A stretch of DNA of 64,000 bases, from positions 1,598,001 to 1,662,000 of the forward strand of contig NZ_LS483388.1 of assembly GCF_900475415.1 (NCBI RefSeq), read 5' to 3'. A program made the position numbers and the translations under genes. The DNA is from Streptococcus porcinus (GTDB lineage: Bacteria > Bacillota > Bacilli > Lactobacillales > Streptococcaceae). Below the pieces are notes generated by a model, which had not been told where the DNA came from, ran no database searches, and saw only the letters and a list, made by a program, of their open reading frames with translations. Of the stretch, positions 31,375 to 39,521 are shown in pieces; position 1 is the stretch's first letter; every line of letters starts with the position of its first letter.

Positions 31375-32254
31375 TTTCTTTCCTCTCTTCTTTTATGAAC
31401 CAGGTACCAATCTCTTTACCATCAAGTAAGCGTAATATATCTCGCGGATTTTTTCCATTCATCAAAACCATTTGGCTATTATTTTCGAAAATCATTTGAG
31501 CAGATTGAACCTTGCTTAACATGCCACCAGTTCCAAATTTACTGCCTGCTCCACCTGCTGATAGAATAATTTCCTCAGTAATTTCAGTAACCAAATGACG
31601 AAGTTTAGCATCTTCATAGAGTGTCGGATTTTTATCAAATAAACCATCAATATCTGATAACATAATCAATAAGTCTGCTTTCGTTATCTTAGCTACTACA
31701 GCTGAGAGCCTGTCATTATCTCCAAACTTAGTGGCATGGTCCATTTCATCAACACTGACTGCATCATTTTCATTAACAATGGGTAGGATACCAAGTTTTA
31801 AAAGACTTTCAAATGCATTAGTGACGTTCAAAAGGCTCTCTGGAAAAATAACAACATCGCGTGTCAATAGAATTTGAGAAACATTTTTTTGATAATGAGA
31901 AAAAATTTGAGAGTAAAGACTCATCATAGCTACTTGTCCTACACTTGAGACTGCTTGTTGTTTAGCTAGTTCACTAGGACGCTTTGCCATCTTTAGCATA
32001 TCAAGACCAAAGCCCATAGCTCCTGAAGATACCAAGATCACTTCTTTTCCTTTATTCATAAGACTAGCAATAACAAAGGCCATAGCTCCTGAAGATACCA
32101 AGATCACTTCTTTTCCTTTATTCATAAGACTAGCAATAACAAAGGCCAATTGATCAATCTTCTCAAGGTTAATCTTCCCATCCATCTGTACAAGTGAACT
32201 AGTTCCGATTTTGATAACAATACGTTTAACAGTTTTGAAATTTCTTTTCATCAT
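31361..32254 (-). CDS. proB: Glutamate 5-kinase with an internal 22-residue duplication
   Basis: First step of proline synthesis, phosphorylating glutamate with ATP. Start ATG at 32252-32254 ([20 protein letters not shown]) gives 297 residues, 22 more than the usual ~275 because residues 37-58 ([16 protein letters not shown] then VSSGAM) are repeated as 59-80. The repeated block contains the SSGAM loop that binds glutamate. The remaining kinase domain is intact: [33 protein letters not shown] and [18 protein letters not shown]. Because the repeat is in frame the protein is full length, but the fold is probably disturbed. The ATG lies 6 bases after an extended -10, suggesting a leaderless mRNA. 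A second ATG follows directly. Confidence 0.9.
   Translation of the reverse strand: MMKRNFKTVKRIVIKIGTSSLVQMDGKINLEKIDQLAFVIASLMNKGKEVILVSSGAMAFVIASLMNKGKEVILVSSGAMGFGLDMLKMAKRPSELAKQQAVSSVGQVAMMSLYSQIFSHYQKNVSQILLTRDVVIFPESLLNVTNAFESLLKLGILPIVNENDAVSVDEMDHATKFGDNDRLSAVVAKITKADLLIMLSDIDGLFDKNPTLYEDAKLRHLVTEITEEIILSAGGAGSKFGTGGMLSKVQSAQMIFENNSQMVLMNGKNPRDILRLLDGKEIGTWFIKEERKENGLN
32014..32145. repeat. Perfect 66-bp tandem duplication in proB
   Basis: Copy 1 is 32014-32079 and copy 2 is 32080-32145, identical at every base, and the match runs on for three more bases (CCA) at the junction. The unit is 22 codons, so the reading frame is kept. The identity implies a recent event. Confidence 0.97.
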
Positions 32255-32260
32255 GAGAAA

Positions 32261-32269
32261 ATTATAGCA
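32261..32269 (-). promoter_or_regulatory. Extended -10 promoter of proBA
   Basis: Minus-strand TGCTATAAT, followed by 6 bases and the proB ATG. The predicted transcription start therefore falls on the ATG. No -35 match is seen where the preceding terminator hairpin lies. Confidence 0.65.
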
Positions 32270-32293
32270 TAAAAACAGCCCAGTAGGGCTGTT
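32270..32293 (-). terminator. Terminator of the ABC exporter operon
   Basis: AACAGCCC / GGGCTGTT with a 4-base loop (32274-32293); on the minus strand a T5 tract follows and runs straight into the proB -10 box. Confidence 0.88.
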
Positions 32294-32313
32294 CATTAAT
32301 TATATGGTAGATT

Positions 32314-33954
32314 TTAAGAAGCAAGGAGTGACTCTATTCTATCCCATAAACGTTTTTTAAGAATAAATTGGCCAATCACTAATAAAACGATCAATACAAA
32401 GAACACAAGACTATTTATTAATAAAGCTTCCTTTGTCATCAAAGACAAGAAAACAACCAAGACAACTAAGCCTAAACCTACTATTAGGGAGCCAAATATT
32501 AAGGAAGCTGTCAACCACTGACTACCACCTCTCGTAAAGAGTTGCGTCAAGTTTTGCCAGTCCAAGGTAAGATATTTGATATCCCTCATATACATATATT
32601 GTCCTTGGATAAAGGAAACCAAAATGAGTCCCAAAACCATTGTTAAGATGATCAGGTAGTGTAAACCTAATAATGCACCAATAACAATATATAAAATGAC
32701 TGGGACGCTAATTTGTAATAACAGTAGGAAATAAAATTTTTCCCTTACAAAAGCTTTAAGAGGGATTGGTAGACTCTTTATATAAGTAAAATTATCTCTT
32801 TCTAAGGATAGACCGACACCAATAAATGTGCTTGAAGTGGTCGCCATTGCTGCGATAATTCCCCCTACCAAAAAGGAAACACCAAAATATTCGTATCCTA
32901 AAAAGTCTGCTAAACTATTTTTCATGTTCATAATTGGTGCCATAAAACTGATAACAAAAATTAAAGGCATCAAATAAGTTTGAATCAATAAGTTAGAGTC
33001 CTGCAAAGTTGATAAATGATGTTTAATCATTAAACTTTTTAGGGATTTTGCTTGAGAAACTGCTTTCGTTTTTCCTTTTTTGTCGACTTTGATTTGTTTT
33101 CTACGCTCACCAGTATAGAGTGCCTCTTGATAATACTTAGGCATGATTCCTGTCACAATACCATAAGCCATTAAAAGGAGAAGGGCGAGTGGCAACCAGA
33201 AATGAATGAGTGCATTCATTCCAAAAGGTTGCACCATTACATCATAAAATCCTCTAAAATAAGGAACAAGCGCCCGATCAACAAGATGTGCTCCTTGCAT
33301 CATTTTACTATTATTAGTAGCGTTTAAGAAAAATATCAGACCAATTGCTCCAATACTAGAGAGAAATAAAAGGAGAGTTGAAATTAACTTGCGTCTTGGG
33401 GATCTGACAATTATCTTTCCAATCCATGCATTAAGATAAATAGCAATCACATTAGAACTAAAAAAGGTAACCAGAAACATAATGATAGCCATTGGAATGG
33501 CCATAATAAGGCCTTTCATTTGCCAATAAGCAATGACATAAAGGGATAGTAAGGGCATCAAGAAGAGTGAACCCATACCTACTGATGAAAAAATCTTCGC
33601 TAGATAAAGTTCACTCGCTTTAATAGGAAGATGGACATATAATTTAACGTCATTACTTTCATAAAAAATAGTGTAAAGTGCTGTAAATGCCGTTATGGTT
33701 GACATTACAAAAAATAAAGCGATATAAAAAGAGAAATATCCGGGATATCGACTAAAATCCACTCCTACAAACATGAATACATATATAAATAGAAACAATA
33801 TAGACATCATGATTTGATTTCTTAGCATGGACTTATAGGCGCTAAAATTAGCCTTAGGTTTTTTGGCCTGCTTTTTCTTTAAAGCCGTTAAGGCTTGGGG
33901 ATTGGAGTAAAGAATATTGATTTTCACCAATTCCCAAACTGTTGTCCAATTCAT
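32314..33954 (-). CDS. ABC exporter, membrane subunit
   Basis: A 546-residue membrane protein with about 12-14 hydrophobic helices, coupled to the ATPase gene next door (starts directly after its stop). It resembles the putative ABC exporter family of Gram-positives (long ABC-2-like permeases, distantly like EcsB). A basic loop (QIKVDKKGKTKAVSQAKSLK) splits the helices into two halves. Substrate is unknown; lipid, peptide or protease-related roles have been suggested for relatives, but nothing in the sequence decides it. Confidence 0.75.
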   Translation of the reverse strand: MNWTTVWELVKINILYSNPQALTALKKKQAKKPKANFSAYKSMLRNQIMMSILFLFIYVFMFVGVDFSRYPGYFSFYIALFFVMSTITAFTALYTIFYESNDVKLYVHLPIKASELYLAKIFSSVGMGSLFLMPLLSLYVIAYWQMKGLIMAIPMAIIMFLVTFFSSNVIAIYLNAWIGKIIVRSPRRKLISTLLLFLSSIGAIGLIFFLNATNNSKMMQGAHLVDRALVPYFRGFYDVMVQPFGMNALIHFWLPLALLLLMAYGIVTGIMPKYYQEALYTGERRKQIKVDKKGKTKAVSQAKSLKSLMIKHHLSTLQDSNLLIQTYLMPLIFVISFMAPIMNMKNSLADFLGYEYFGVSFLVGGIIAAMATTSSTFIGVGLSLERDNFTYIKSLPIPLKAFVREKFYFLLLLQISVPVILYIVIGALLGLHYLIILTMVLGLILVSFIQGQYMYMRDIKYLTLDWQNLTQLFTRGGSQWLTASLIFGSLIVGLGLVVLVVFLSLMTKEALLINSLVFFVLIVLLVIGQFILKKRLWDRIESLLAS

Positions 33955-34692
33955 TTAAATCACCTCTTCCTTTGAGTGTCGTCCTGCTAACTCTAAGTAG
34001 ATTGTTTCCAAATCTTTTTCGGGGTAATTTTCTTTTAGCTGATCAATAGTTCCTACAAAAATTAATTTTCCTTGTTTCAAAATGCCAATGCGATCGCATA
34101 ATTGCTCTGCTACAGAAAGAACATGGGTAGAGAACAAGACAATGTTACCTGAATCAGCATGGTCTCGCATCATTTTTTTCAGATCAAAGGAAGCTTGAGG
34201 ATCCAAACCAGTCAGGGGTTCATCTAGAATCCAAATAGCTGGATTTGAAATCAAAGCTCCAATAACAATTGCTTTTTGGCGCATTCCGTGCGAAAAACTA
34301 CCAACAGTGTTATCCAATTCATCTTGCATATCAAAAAGATGGCTGAGTTCTTTTATCCGGTTATTATAGTCCTCATCACTAACATCGTAGATTTTCGCCA
34401 AGAAATGCCAATATTCTCTAGCTGTTAAATTTAAAAATAAATCCGGTGAGTCTGGAACATAACCGATTTTTTTCTTGATAAGATCTCGATTGGTAGCTAT
34501 CTCTTGACCATCAACCAAGAGTTCTCCATAACTTGCCTCAATAATGGAAGTTAAAATACTAATAGTCGTTGTTTTTCCAGCTCCATTATGGCCAATAAGT
34601 CCAAATATTTCGCCATCTTCAACAGTTAAGTTTAAATCACTTAATGCCTCTTTTTCTCCGTATAGTTTAGAAATATGTTTAAATTCAATCAT
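33955..34692 (-). CDS. ABC exporter, ATP-binding subunit
   Basis: The 245-residue ATPase has Walker A GHNGAGKTT (near residue 34-42), signature variant FSHGMRQKAIVIGALI, Walker B IWILDEPLTGLDPQA and H-loop LFSTHVLSVAEQLC. It resembles EcsA-type and CcmA-type exporters. It precedes its permease in one operon. An immunity-like gene sits 24 bases upstream on the same strand, so the three may be expressed together; that would make self-protection or peptide handling a possible role, but this is inference. Confidence 0.88.
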   Translation of the reverse strand: MIEFKHISKLYGEKEALSDLNLTVEDGEIFGLIGHNGAGKTTTISILTSIIEASYGELLVDGQEIATNRDLIKKKIGYVPDSPDLFLNLTAREYWHFLAKIYDVSDEDYNNRIKELSHLFDMQDELDNTVGSFSHGMRQKAIVIGALISNPAIWILDEPLTGLDPQASFDLKKMMRDHADSGNIVLFSTHVLSVAEQLCDRIGILKQGKLIFVGTIDQLKENYPEKDLETIYLELAGRHSKEEVI

Positions 34693-34716
34693 AATAACTC
34701 CTTGTTAGTGTCATAA

Positions 34717-34968
34717 TTACATTTCAATAAAATTTTTTAAAGCATCCTTAAGTATATATAAAGATCGGGGCAAATGCTTATTATCTTGAATAAAATAAGT
34801 ATCCATCTGATTATTTAATTCTCTAGCTATTAATATAGGATTCTGATTTTTAATTAATTGATTTGATGCCGTTAAAAGATACTGTGCCAATTCACTATTT
34901 TCTCTATTTTCAGGATAATCATAAGCCCTCTTTATTTGATCATACAATTCTTGACAACGTTTTTCCAT
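34717..34968 (-). CDS. Enterocin A-type bacteriocin immunity-like protein
   Basis: An 83-residue, helix-rich cytoplasmic protein. The layout (ELYDQIKRAYDYPENRENSE, then LLTASNQLIKNQNPILIARE, LNNQ) matches what I know of the EntA_Immun family, small proteins that protect producers from class IIa bacteriocins. No bacteriocin structural gene with a double-glycine leader is visible nearby, so it is an orphan immunity gene. The ribosome site is GGGGATGGG. It lies directly upstream of the ABC exporter genes. Family assignment is by eye only. Confidence 0.65.
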   Translation of the reverse strand: MEKRCQELYDQIKRAYDYPENRENSELAQYLLTASNQLIKNQNPILIARELNNQMDTYFIQDNKHLPRSLYILKDALKNFIEM

Positions 34969-35098
34969 CCCATCCCCTTTTGTACTTTTTAATTAATACA
35001 ATATATGTCTTATCATATAGAAATAGTCACTCTTTGTCAAGATAAATCACCTTTTACCTTTTATCATTGCCTTCTGTTAAAAAACGAATAAAATCGAA

Positions 35099-35129
35099 AT
35101 AACGAGTTGTTATCCTAACAACTCGTTAT
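35099..35129 (-). terminator. tkt terminator
   Basis: ATAACGAGTTGTT / AACAACTCGTTAT, 13-bp perfect stem with a 5-base loop just after the tkt stop; the following T-tract is broken (ATTTCGATTTTATT). Confidence 0.75.
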
Positions 35130-35135
35130 CCTTCT

Positions 35136-37121
35136 TTATAATGACTTGTAAAGACTTACAGCATTTTCAGTTGTAAAGCCATATTCTTCAAAAATTCGGT
35201 TACCTGGTGCTGATGCTCCCCAAGTATCAATTGTTAAGGTCTTACCACTTAAGCCAACATATTTTGCCCAACCAAAGCTTGATGCAGCCTCAATTGCAAG
35301 TCGTTTCGTTACTGTCGCTGGTAAAATACTTTCCTTATATTCAGCATCTTGCTCATCAAAGATATTCTGTGATGGCATTGAAACCACACGCACTTGAATT
35401 CCTTCTTCTGCTAGCGCAGCTTGTGTATCCATAGCTAGTTTCACTTCAGAACCTGTGGCAATGATAATACCGTCAAGCTCACCTTTGGCATCGGAAAGGA
35501 TATATGCACCTTTGTTAATCCCATCTTCAGCAAGGTCTGCTGTCCCTTCAAGAACTGGTAAGTTTTGACGCGTAAGCACTAACATAGTCGGTCTGTCAGT
35601 TTCAGCCAAAGCACGTTTCCATGCGGCGTTGGTTTCATTACCATCAGCTGGACGGATAACATTTAAGTTTGGCATTGACCGAACACTTGCCAATTGTTCA
35701 ATTGGCTCGTGTGTTGGACCATCTTCACCGACAGCAATAGAGTCATGTGTCATCACATACATAGTTGGTAAATTTTGAAGAGCTGCCATTCGAACGGCTG
35801 GTAGGAGGTAATTTGAGAAGACAAAGAAAGTACCGCCATAAACACGTGTACCACCATGAAGAGCGATACCATTCATAGCTGCCGCCATAGCAAATTCACG
35901 TACCCCAAACCAGATATTTCGACCTTCATATTGATCAGGTTGGAAGTCTTTTTCAACTTTAACCATGGTATTATTTGAAGCTGAAAGGTCTGCTGAACCT
36001 CCCCAGAAGGAAGCAACTTGTTCTGAGATTTGTTGGATAGCTTCTTGACTTGATACTCGACTTGCTTTAGAAGTACCCATTTCATGAGCTTTTAAGTCAA
36101 CTGAGATAGCTTCATTAGCAAAGGCCTCTAAGTAATCTTTAGCTAATTCTGGATACTCTGCTTGATACTTAGCAAAAAGGTCATTCCAAGCAGTCTCAGC
36201 TTTTTCTCCACGTTCCTGAAGTTCTTCTTCGAAGCGTAGACGAACCTCATCTGGAACTTCAAAATCTTCAGCTGTCCATTGATAAGCTTTTTTAGCAAAG
36301 GCAATGCCTTCTGCTCCCAATGGAGCACCGTGTACTGCGGAAGTTCCTTGTTTTTCAGCACCAAAACCAATAATTGTTTTAACTTCAATAATAGTTGGTT
36401 TATCAGTTTCAGCTTTAGCTTCTTCAATTGCTTTAGCAATTGCTTCTAAATCGTTGCCATCTTTAACAAGAATATGTTGCCAACCGTAAGCTTCAAAACG
36501 TCCTTTGACAGATTCTGTGAAAGCCATTGATGTTGGGCCATCTAAAGAAATATCATTTGAATCGTAGAAGAGAATTAATTTGCCAAGTTTTAAGTGGCCT
36601 GCTAAGCTTGCCGCTTCTTGACTGACACCTTCCATCAAATCTCCATCCCCATTTAAGGCATAGGTATAATGATCAACAATGTTAAAACCAGGTTTATTAT
36701 ATTTTGCTGCAAGATGAGCTTCTGCCATAGCCATCCCAACCGCATTGGCAATTCCTTGGCCAAGTGGCCCAGTTGTTGCTTCTACACCATCTGTATGGTT
36801 AACTTCTGGATGTCCTGGGGTTTTAGATCCCCATTGACGGAAGTTTTTAAGATCTTCATTAGTCACATTATAACCTGCTAAATGTAGCAAGCTATAAAGC
36901 ATTGCGGAACCATGTCCAGCAGATAAGATAAATCTGTCACGGTTTGTCCAGTTACGACCCGTTTTAGGATTGATATTCATGACTTTATTCCATAAAACAT
37001 AAGCCATTGGAGCGGCTCCCATTGGAAGACCTGGATGTCCTGAGTTTGCCGCTTGAATTGCATCCATTGAAAGTGTACGGACAGTATTTACTGCCAACTG
37101 GTCAACTGCATCAAATGTCAT
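35136..37121 (-). CDS. tkt: Transketolase
   Basis: Thiamine-diphosphate enzyme of the non-oxidative pentose phosphate pathway. The 661 residues match the family. Visible are the early [18 protein letters not shown], the ThDP/metal motif [18 protein letters not shown] (about 154-171), and the C-terminal half with [16 protein letters not shown] poor cre-like box and an extended -10 lie upstream. A transaldolase gene is its neighbour, so the pair supplies the rearrangement part of the pathway. Confidence 0.97.
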   Translation of the reverse strand: MTFDAVDQLAVNTVRTLSMDAIQAANSGHPGLPMGAAPMAYVLWNKVMNINPKTGRNWTNRDRFILSAGHGSAMLYSLLHLAGYNVTNEDLKNFRQWGSKTPGHPEVNHTDGVEATTGPLGQGIANAVGMAMAEAHLAAKYNKPGFNIVDHYTYALNGDGDLMEGVSQEAASLAGHLKLGKLILFYDSNDISLDGPTSMAFTESVKGRFEAYGWQHILVKDGNDLEAIAKAIEEAKAETDKPTIIEVKTIIGFGAEKQGTSAVHGAPLGAEGIAFAKKAYQWTAEDFEVPDEVRLRFEEELQERGEKAETAWNDLFAKYQAEYPELAKDYLEAFANEAISVDLKAHEMGTSKASRVSSQEAIQQISEQVASFWGGSADLSASNNTMVKVEKDFQPDQYEGRNIWFGVREFAMAAAMNGIALHGGTRVYGGTFFVFSNYLLPAVRMAALQNLPTMYVMTHDSIAVGEDGPTHEPIEQLASVRSMPNLNVIRPADGNETNAAWKRALAETDRPTMLVLTRQNLPVLEGTADLAEDGINKGAYILSDAKGELDGIIIATGSEVKLAMDTQAALAEEGIQVRVVSMPSQNIFDEQDAEYKESILPATVTKRLAIEAASSFGWAKYVGLSGKTLTIDTWGASAPGNRIFEEYGFTTENAVSLYKSL

Positions 37122-37155
37122 AAGTTAAAAACCTTTCTGTGTATCACTACTAAAT

Positions 37156-37185
37156 GTAAAACGTTTTCCATTCTCTATTGTATCA
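37156..37185 (-). promoter_or_regulatory. tkt promoter with cre-like box
   Basis: Minus strand: extended -10 TGATACAAT (-10 at 37177-37182), then a palindromic AAAACGTTTT core (37156-37169 as a 14-mer) just downstream of the expected transcription start. The 14-mer matches 11 of 14 positions of a streptococcal cre consensus. CcpA control is therefore possible but weakly supported. Confidence 0.4.
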
Positions 37186-37243
37186 TATTTCACGACTAAA
37201 TTTTAGTGAAATCCTTAATTCCTAAAAAAGAGTCCATAAAGAA

Positions 37244-37269
37244 ACCTAGTAGCTCATGTGTTACTAGGT
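37244..37269 (-). terminator. Hairpin after the transaldolase gene
   Basis: ACCTAGTA / TACTAGGT, 8-bp stem with a 10-base loop, 12 bases after the stop. The minus-strand tail is only moderately T-rich (TTCTTTATGG), so termination may be partial. Confidence 0.5.
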
Positions 37270-37280
37270 CTCCTAAATTT

Positions 37281-37925
37281 CTATTTTTTAAAGGAAGCCC
37301 AATCTTTCATAAATTGATCAATCCCATTATCTGTCAGTGGATGCTTAACCATTTTTCCAAAGACTGCGTCAGGAATAGTTGCAATGTCTGAACCCAGCTT
37401 AGCAACAGCCTCCACATGAGCAGAATTCCGGATGCTAGCAGAAATAATTTCAGTCTTATAACCAAAGACATCGATAATTTCTCTTAAATCTTCAATTAAT
37501 TGATACGGGTCTGAGCCAATATCTTCCAAGCGACCAATGAATGGACTGATATAAGTTGCCCCAGCTTTCATAGCCATTAAACCTTGTGAGACAGTAAAGA
37601 CTAGTGTTACATTAGTCTTGATGCCTTCTTTTGAAAGAATGTTAGTAGCTTTTAGGCCTTCCATAGTCATTGGAATCTTGATGACGATATTTTGATGCCA
37701 TTTAGCAATCTCACGCGCCTCCTTGACCATCTCATCGGTGCTTAATCCTGTAACTTCAGCTGATACTGGGCCATCAACAATGTCACAAATTTCTTTAATG
37801 ACAGTTTCAAAATCACGACCCTCTTTTGAAATGATGGTTGGGTTTGTTGTTACTCCGTCTACAAGCCCAAGCTCATTGATTGCTTTAATCGCTTCAACAT
37901 TTGCAGTATCTAAGAAAAATTTCAT
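37281..37925 (-). CDS. Transaldolase, fructose-6-phosphate aldolase-like (TalC type)
   Basis: Small class I aldolase-fold enzyme, 214 residues, one of the short transaldolases of Gram-positives. It starts [20 protein letters not shown], with the active-site aspartate in DTAN, and the Schiff-base lysine in [14 protein letters not shown] near residue 83. [19 protein letters not shown] and [15 protein letters not shown] are family blocks. It lies upstream of tkt on the same strand. Whether it acts as a true transaldolase or as an aldolase is not decided by the sequence. Confidence 0.85.
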   Translation of the reverse strand: MKFFLDTANVEAIKAINELGLVDGVTTNPTIISKEGRDFETVIKEICDIVDGPVSAEVTGLSTDEMVKEAREIAKWHQNIVIKIPMTMEGLKATNILSKEGIKTNVTLVFTVSQGLMAMKAGATYISPFIGRLEDIGSDPYQLIEDLREIIDVFGYKTEIISASIRNSAHVEAVAKLGSDIATIPDAVFGKMVKHPLTDNGIDQFMKDWASFKK

Positions 37926-38048
37926 CTTTTTGCCTCCAATATTTATTAAAATTTACTTTGAATCCGATATAACTATTATAAAAAGCTCAACAAAGATTAT
38001 AAAGACCAACTATTACACAAGCTAGTGTTCAAAATTAGACCTCCTCTT

Positions 38049-39521
38049 TCAGTTTCGATAATTTTCTTGCTCATAACTATTTTTATCTTTTAACTTCTGC
38101 TCTAAAAACAGCTGTAAGTTATTCAACTCAACAGGGGATACATAAGATTTTAAATGAAAATGCGGATAGTTCGGTTGACTATGGTAGTTCCCGTAAGAAA
38201 GGACACAATCATAGCGATGTCGGGGGTTATAAGTTTCAAAATGATAATTTTTGTTATTGTCCAAGTATTTTCCAATACTTAACTCCACGATAGCTTTTTT
38301 TACAGATTGTGAACCAAAATCTAAACCAATAACTAATGGTTTATGTTGCCTATCAATTGAAAAAATCAATAATTCTAACAAGTCTATCCTTAATCTTGTC
38401 AAGAAATCCGAATTTAATAATTTTTTATTGCCAATTAATACAAAGAGATGGCTTAGAACAAGTTCCATTTTATCCTTCTCATCGCTTGGAAGCAACTGGT
38501 ATAGAGCATCCATAGACTGAACCTTGCCCAAGATAGCCCCCTTAAAGAAAAAGGCTTTAGAATAATAAAGGCTTAGGCCATAAATAATCTCTTCTTTTGC
38601 TTTATTCGAAATAATATTCGCTTTTCGCAAAAGCCATAATGCTTCCGAAATTTTATCTGCGATTGGCCCTCCAAAACCAAGGATAAACTCCATTGAATGG
38701 ATGGGTAAAATAGGATTAGAATGTAAAAAGATAAATAAGCTTTTTGATTCAAAACGATCAAATTCAATGGCATATCTACTAAGATAATGAAGCATGAGAC
38801 GGTCAAGTCGCTTATAAAAAATATTATTGTCTATATAGTCAATTTTAAAATGACTTGGAAAGCCCTTCTCTTTCTGAAAATGGAATCGTTTCTGAGAAAT
38901 CGTCAACCATAGAGATAGTTGCTTTAACTGTTCTCTCGCAATTTCTGAACCAATAAATCTTTCAATTAATTGATTTAAATGATCAAAATCAAGATCCTTG
39001 GTCATCTCGTCTTGCTCTTTCTCAGTGAGTGTTAACTGAAATAGCTCATAATAAAAATACCGCCATTGGAGCTCACTCCCTGTTTGTTTCCCCTGATAGA
39101 TTGAAATATCAAACTCTTCAATACAAGCATTGATATGTGCTAGGTAGCGATTGAAGGTGGGTTCACTTATTAGGAATTTTTGTGCTAAAAAGGTTGCATT
39201 AAAATCCTCGTTAGTAAAAAAGTATCTTAATAGTTTATAAGGTATCGAATCTTTCAACAATACCCTCATAACTTGTTGCCAAGTGAATTGATTGTCATCA
39301 ATGATTATCACCGCATCATTTTCAAAGCTAATGTAAGCGGATAGTTGCTCTATTCTAAATAAATTGTTTATATTCTCTAAATATTTTAATAAGGTAACCT
39401 TTGATAACTTGCTTATTTCCAACAACTCTCTTTGAGTTACCCTCTCTGAACTTTTATAGAGATGGGATAAAATCTGATACTGAGCTTTCCTTTCCTTATC
39501 CATAAGCTGCTCTATTTTCAT
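38049..39521 (-). CDS. Mga/RofA-like transcriptional regulator
   Basis: A 490-residue regulator. Residues about 10-70 form an Mga-type helix-turn-helix (RVTQRELLEISKLSKVTLLK), a second winged helix is around residues 85-135 (NEDFNATFLAQKFLISEPTF), and the long middle part is PRD-like and all-helical. The C-terminus resembles an EIIB-like domain. This is the layout of virulence regulators of pyogenic streptococci (Mga, RofA/Nra class). It shares a 4-base ATGA overlap with the flavoprotein gene upstream, so it may regulate or respond to that enzyme or to the glp genes beside it. Targets are unknown. Confidence 0.75.
   Translation of the reverse strand: MKIEQLMDKERKAQYQILSHLYKSSERVTQRELLEISKLSKVTLLKYLENINNLFRIEQLSAYISFENDAVIIIDDNQFTWQQVMRVLLKDSIPYKLLRYFFTNEDFNATFLAQKFLISEPTFNRYLAHINACIEEFDISIYQGKQTGSELQWRYFYYELFQLTLTEKEQDEMTKDLDFDHLNQLIERFIGSEIAREQLKQLSLWLTISQKRFHFQKEKGFPSHFKIDYIDNNIFYKRLDRLMLHYLSRYAIEFDRFESKSLFIFLHSNPILPIHSMEFILGFGGPIADKISEALWLLRKANIISNKAKEEIIYGLSLYYSKAFFFKGAILGKVQSMDALYQLLPSDEKDKMELVLSHLFVLIGNKKLLNSDFLTRLRIDLLELLIFSIDRQHKPLVIGLDFGSQSVKKAIVELSIGKYLDNNKNYHFETYNPRHRYDCVLSYGNYHSQPNYPHFHLKSYVSPVELNNLQLFLEQKLKDKNSYEQENYRN

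Noticed and set aside
35207-36881. Several ORFs of 60-100 codons on both strands inside tkt
   Set aside because: They overlap a long, well-conserved transketolase; composition is that of antisense or shifted frames.
38251-38806. Short ORFs inside the Mga-like regulator
   Set aside because: They are shadow frames of the long regulator frame, without ribosome sites or family likeness.
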